Below are positions 62,972 through 64,000 of a DNA stretch of 64,000 bases, in pieces. How positions within the stretch are numbered: the first letter of the stretch is position 1; each line of letters opens with the position of its first letter. Both the position numbers and the translations under genes were made by a program. The stretch comes from Promethearchaeota archaeon (GTDB lineage: Archaea > Asgardarchaeota > Lokiarchaeia > Sigyniarchaeales > SOKP01), in NCBI GenBank assembly GCA_019057795.1, contig JAHLWS010000070.1, positions 62,001-126,000 of the forward strand, in the 5' to 3' direction. Under the pieces are notes generated by a model. It was not told the DNA's origin and searched no databases. It worked only from the letters and a program-made list of their open reading frames with translations.

Positions 62972-63071
62972 GCCTCTGGGGGGAATTGAACCCCCGATCT
63001 ACAGATTACGAATCTTTAGCATGTAATTCTAAATGGCATTAAATGTTGCTCTACCGCTAAGCCACAGAGGC
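62972..63071 (-). tRNA. tRNA-Thr (anticodon CGT) with a 29-nt intron
   Basis: Acceptor GCCTCTG/CAGAGGC, D arm, and T arm GGGGG-TTCAATT-CCCCC fold at once, but the anticodon stem works only after removing 63016-63044. The exons then give ACAGA-TTCGTAA-TCTGT with anticodon CGT for threonine (71 nt mature). The intron sits inside the 5' strand of the anticodon stem, after position 28. A BHB is visible: central AGCA/TGCT, bulges ACA and AAA, cut after the second base of each. The inner helix is imperfect and the outer helix is weak. Confidence 0.85.
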
Positions 63072-63181
63072 GTAAGATTTAATTTATTTAAAATTACTAT
63101 ATTGAAATTTCCTTTTAAAAAAAATTTTTTCATTTTAATAAAATTCTTCTTAAGATGAATATTTTAAAATGTGTTTTAATT

Positions 63182-64000
63182 CTAATCTTTCTTCATTAAC
63201 GCTTTATCCACAGATGAACCAAGTTTTTTCAAGGTTTCTCTAATATCGACCTTTTTAATCTTCCACTTCATTGGTTCTATGGTAATTATGAAGTTTTTCA
63301 CATCCGTTTTTGCTCGAATAAGAGTTTGATATCCTATTAACAATTTTCCTGTTTTTTTCGAAATTGTTTTTGACATAGTTATTTTACCGCAAGATATTCC
63401 TAAAGAGCGACACATCTCTTTAAAATTCTTAATTAGGGGTAATGACGCATTTCTAAAACCAATACCTATAGATTTGTTTTTTTTATCAACATAAATAGTA
63501 CCATCTGTATCAACTAACCCCTTTAAACCTCTAATTACTAGGGGACTATATTTAAATATCCACTCTTCCTTATTGCGTTCAATCCATTCTTGATCCTTTT
63601 TAATCCATTGAGGAACGCATACTTGGTTTTGTACTTTGTCTCCTGTCATTAATCCTAATCGCTTTAATGTCTCTATCAAACCATCTCCATATAATTTAAT
63701 GTCGACTGATTTAGAATTCTTTCGTGGAACCAAATCTGGAGAAATCTTAAACACCTTTTGCATCAAATTTTTTACATAATGTACATATTCGAGTTCATCC
63801 ACACGATTCAAAGATATGCTTAATAAACTATTTTTGTATTTCTTTTCTCCTTTTTTATGAAGATGTCCATCCCCTAATATTATACATATTAACTCAGCAA
63901 GATCTTCATTCTTTTTTAATTTTAAAGGTTTATTTATTTTTTCTTTGGACTCAATTATTTTATGTGGAATTCTATTTCCATAAAATTCTACTAATTTTTC
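63182..64000 (-). CDS. LAGLIDADG homing-endonuclease-like protein, partial at the window edge
   Basis: The frame is open from the window end to a stop at 63182 (272 residues seen). Two LAGLIDADG-like helices are present: LAELICIILGDGHLHKK in the upstream part (around 63900-63850) and IRGLKGLVDTDGTIYV near 63530-63490. Two motifs in one chain mean a monomeric endonuclease, or the corresponding part of an intein host protein whose extein lies outside the window. The acidic residues (GDG and DTDG) are kept. An internal TTG at 63811 would drop the first motif and is not the true start. It is 110 bp from the intron-containing tRNA-Thr. Confidence 0.78.
   Translation of the reverse strand, partial: EKLVEFYGNRIPHKIIESKEKINKPLKLKKNEDLAELICIILGDGHLHKKGEKKYKNSLLSISLNRVDELEYVHYVKNLMQKVFKISPDLVPRKNSKSVDIKLYGDGLIETLKRLGLMTGDKVQNQVCVPQWIKKDQEWIERNKEEWIFKYSPLVIRGLKGLVDTDGTIYVDKKNKSIGIGFRNASLPLIKNFKEMCRSLGISCGKITMSKTISKKTGKLLIGYQTLIRAKTDVKNFIITIEPMKWKIKKVDIRETLKKLGSSVDKALMKKD

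Overview
The window comes from an AT-rich archaeon of the Asgard type, most likely Lokiarchaeota-like. Archaeal information genes are present: PolD (DP1 and DP2), Orc1/Cdc6, GatDE, Nop5/fibrillarin, RtcB/archease, pelota and the archaeal CDP-archaeol synthase. They sit beside eukaryote-like small-GTPase and cytoskeletal modules: a roadblock protein, a roadblock-Ras-like GTPase fusion, a longin-like protein, a WH2-like mini-protein and a polyproline coiled-coil protein. Taxonomy is inferred from gene content; no rRNA is present. Many starts are TTG or GTG.

Layout. 0-13 kb (all minus strand): a zinc-type dehydrogenase fragment, a roadblock protein, a phosphoesterase, a CPBP protease, a PfkB kinase, purM-like and purB, a solitary rpl2, gatD-gatE and a glycyl radical enzyme. 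13-22 kb: a ribbon-helix-helix-like protein, Elp3, PyrK-PyrD, the C/D-box RNP pair nop5-flpA, RNase HII and two HTH regulators. 22-27 kb: an XRE-CBS regulator divergent from metK with a palindromic operator candidate, two small zinc-finger proteins, an AN1-M50 protease, an AN1-pseudorhomboid and an orphan HypB. 27-29.4 kb: a decaying tandem duplication of a DUF885-type metallopeptidase gene, whose best copy carries an in-frame TAG.

30-39 kb holds a tight eight-gene minus-strand operon of unknown function. It encodes two proteins with zinc ribbons or winged-helix character, helical and coiled-coil proteins, an active AAA ATPase, a short SMC-like protein whose ATPase motifs look degenerate, and a winged-helix partner. 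At 39.3 kb the elf1 gene is interrupted by a 32-nt intron with a textbook bulge-helix-bulge (BHB) structure. Removing it restores the CxxC zinc knuckle. 40-49 kb: coiled-coil and polyproline proteins, radical-SAM proteins, pelota, a 50-residue WH2-like protein, a GNAT, a nucleotidyltransferase and CutA.

49-64 kb: a longin-winged-helix protein; the RNA ligase RtcB with archease; a KH protein; CarS; a replication block (possible origin with an ORB-like site, orc1/cdc6, a DUF2240-like protein, PolD small and large subunits); tRNA-Leu(GAG) with an unusual C33; the roadblock-GTPase; tRNA-Thr(CGT) with a 29-nt intron inside its anticodon stem; and a LAGLIDADG protein running off the window. The tRNA intron, the elf1 intron and RtcB/archease together suggest that BHB splicing here acts on mRNA as well as tRNA.
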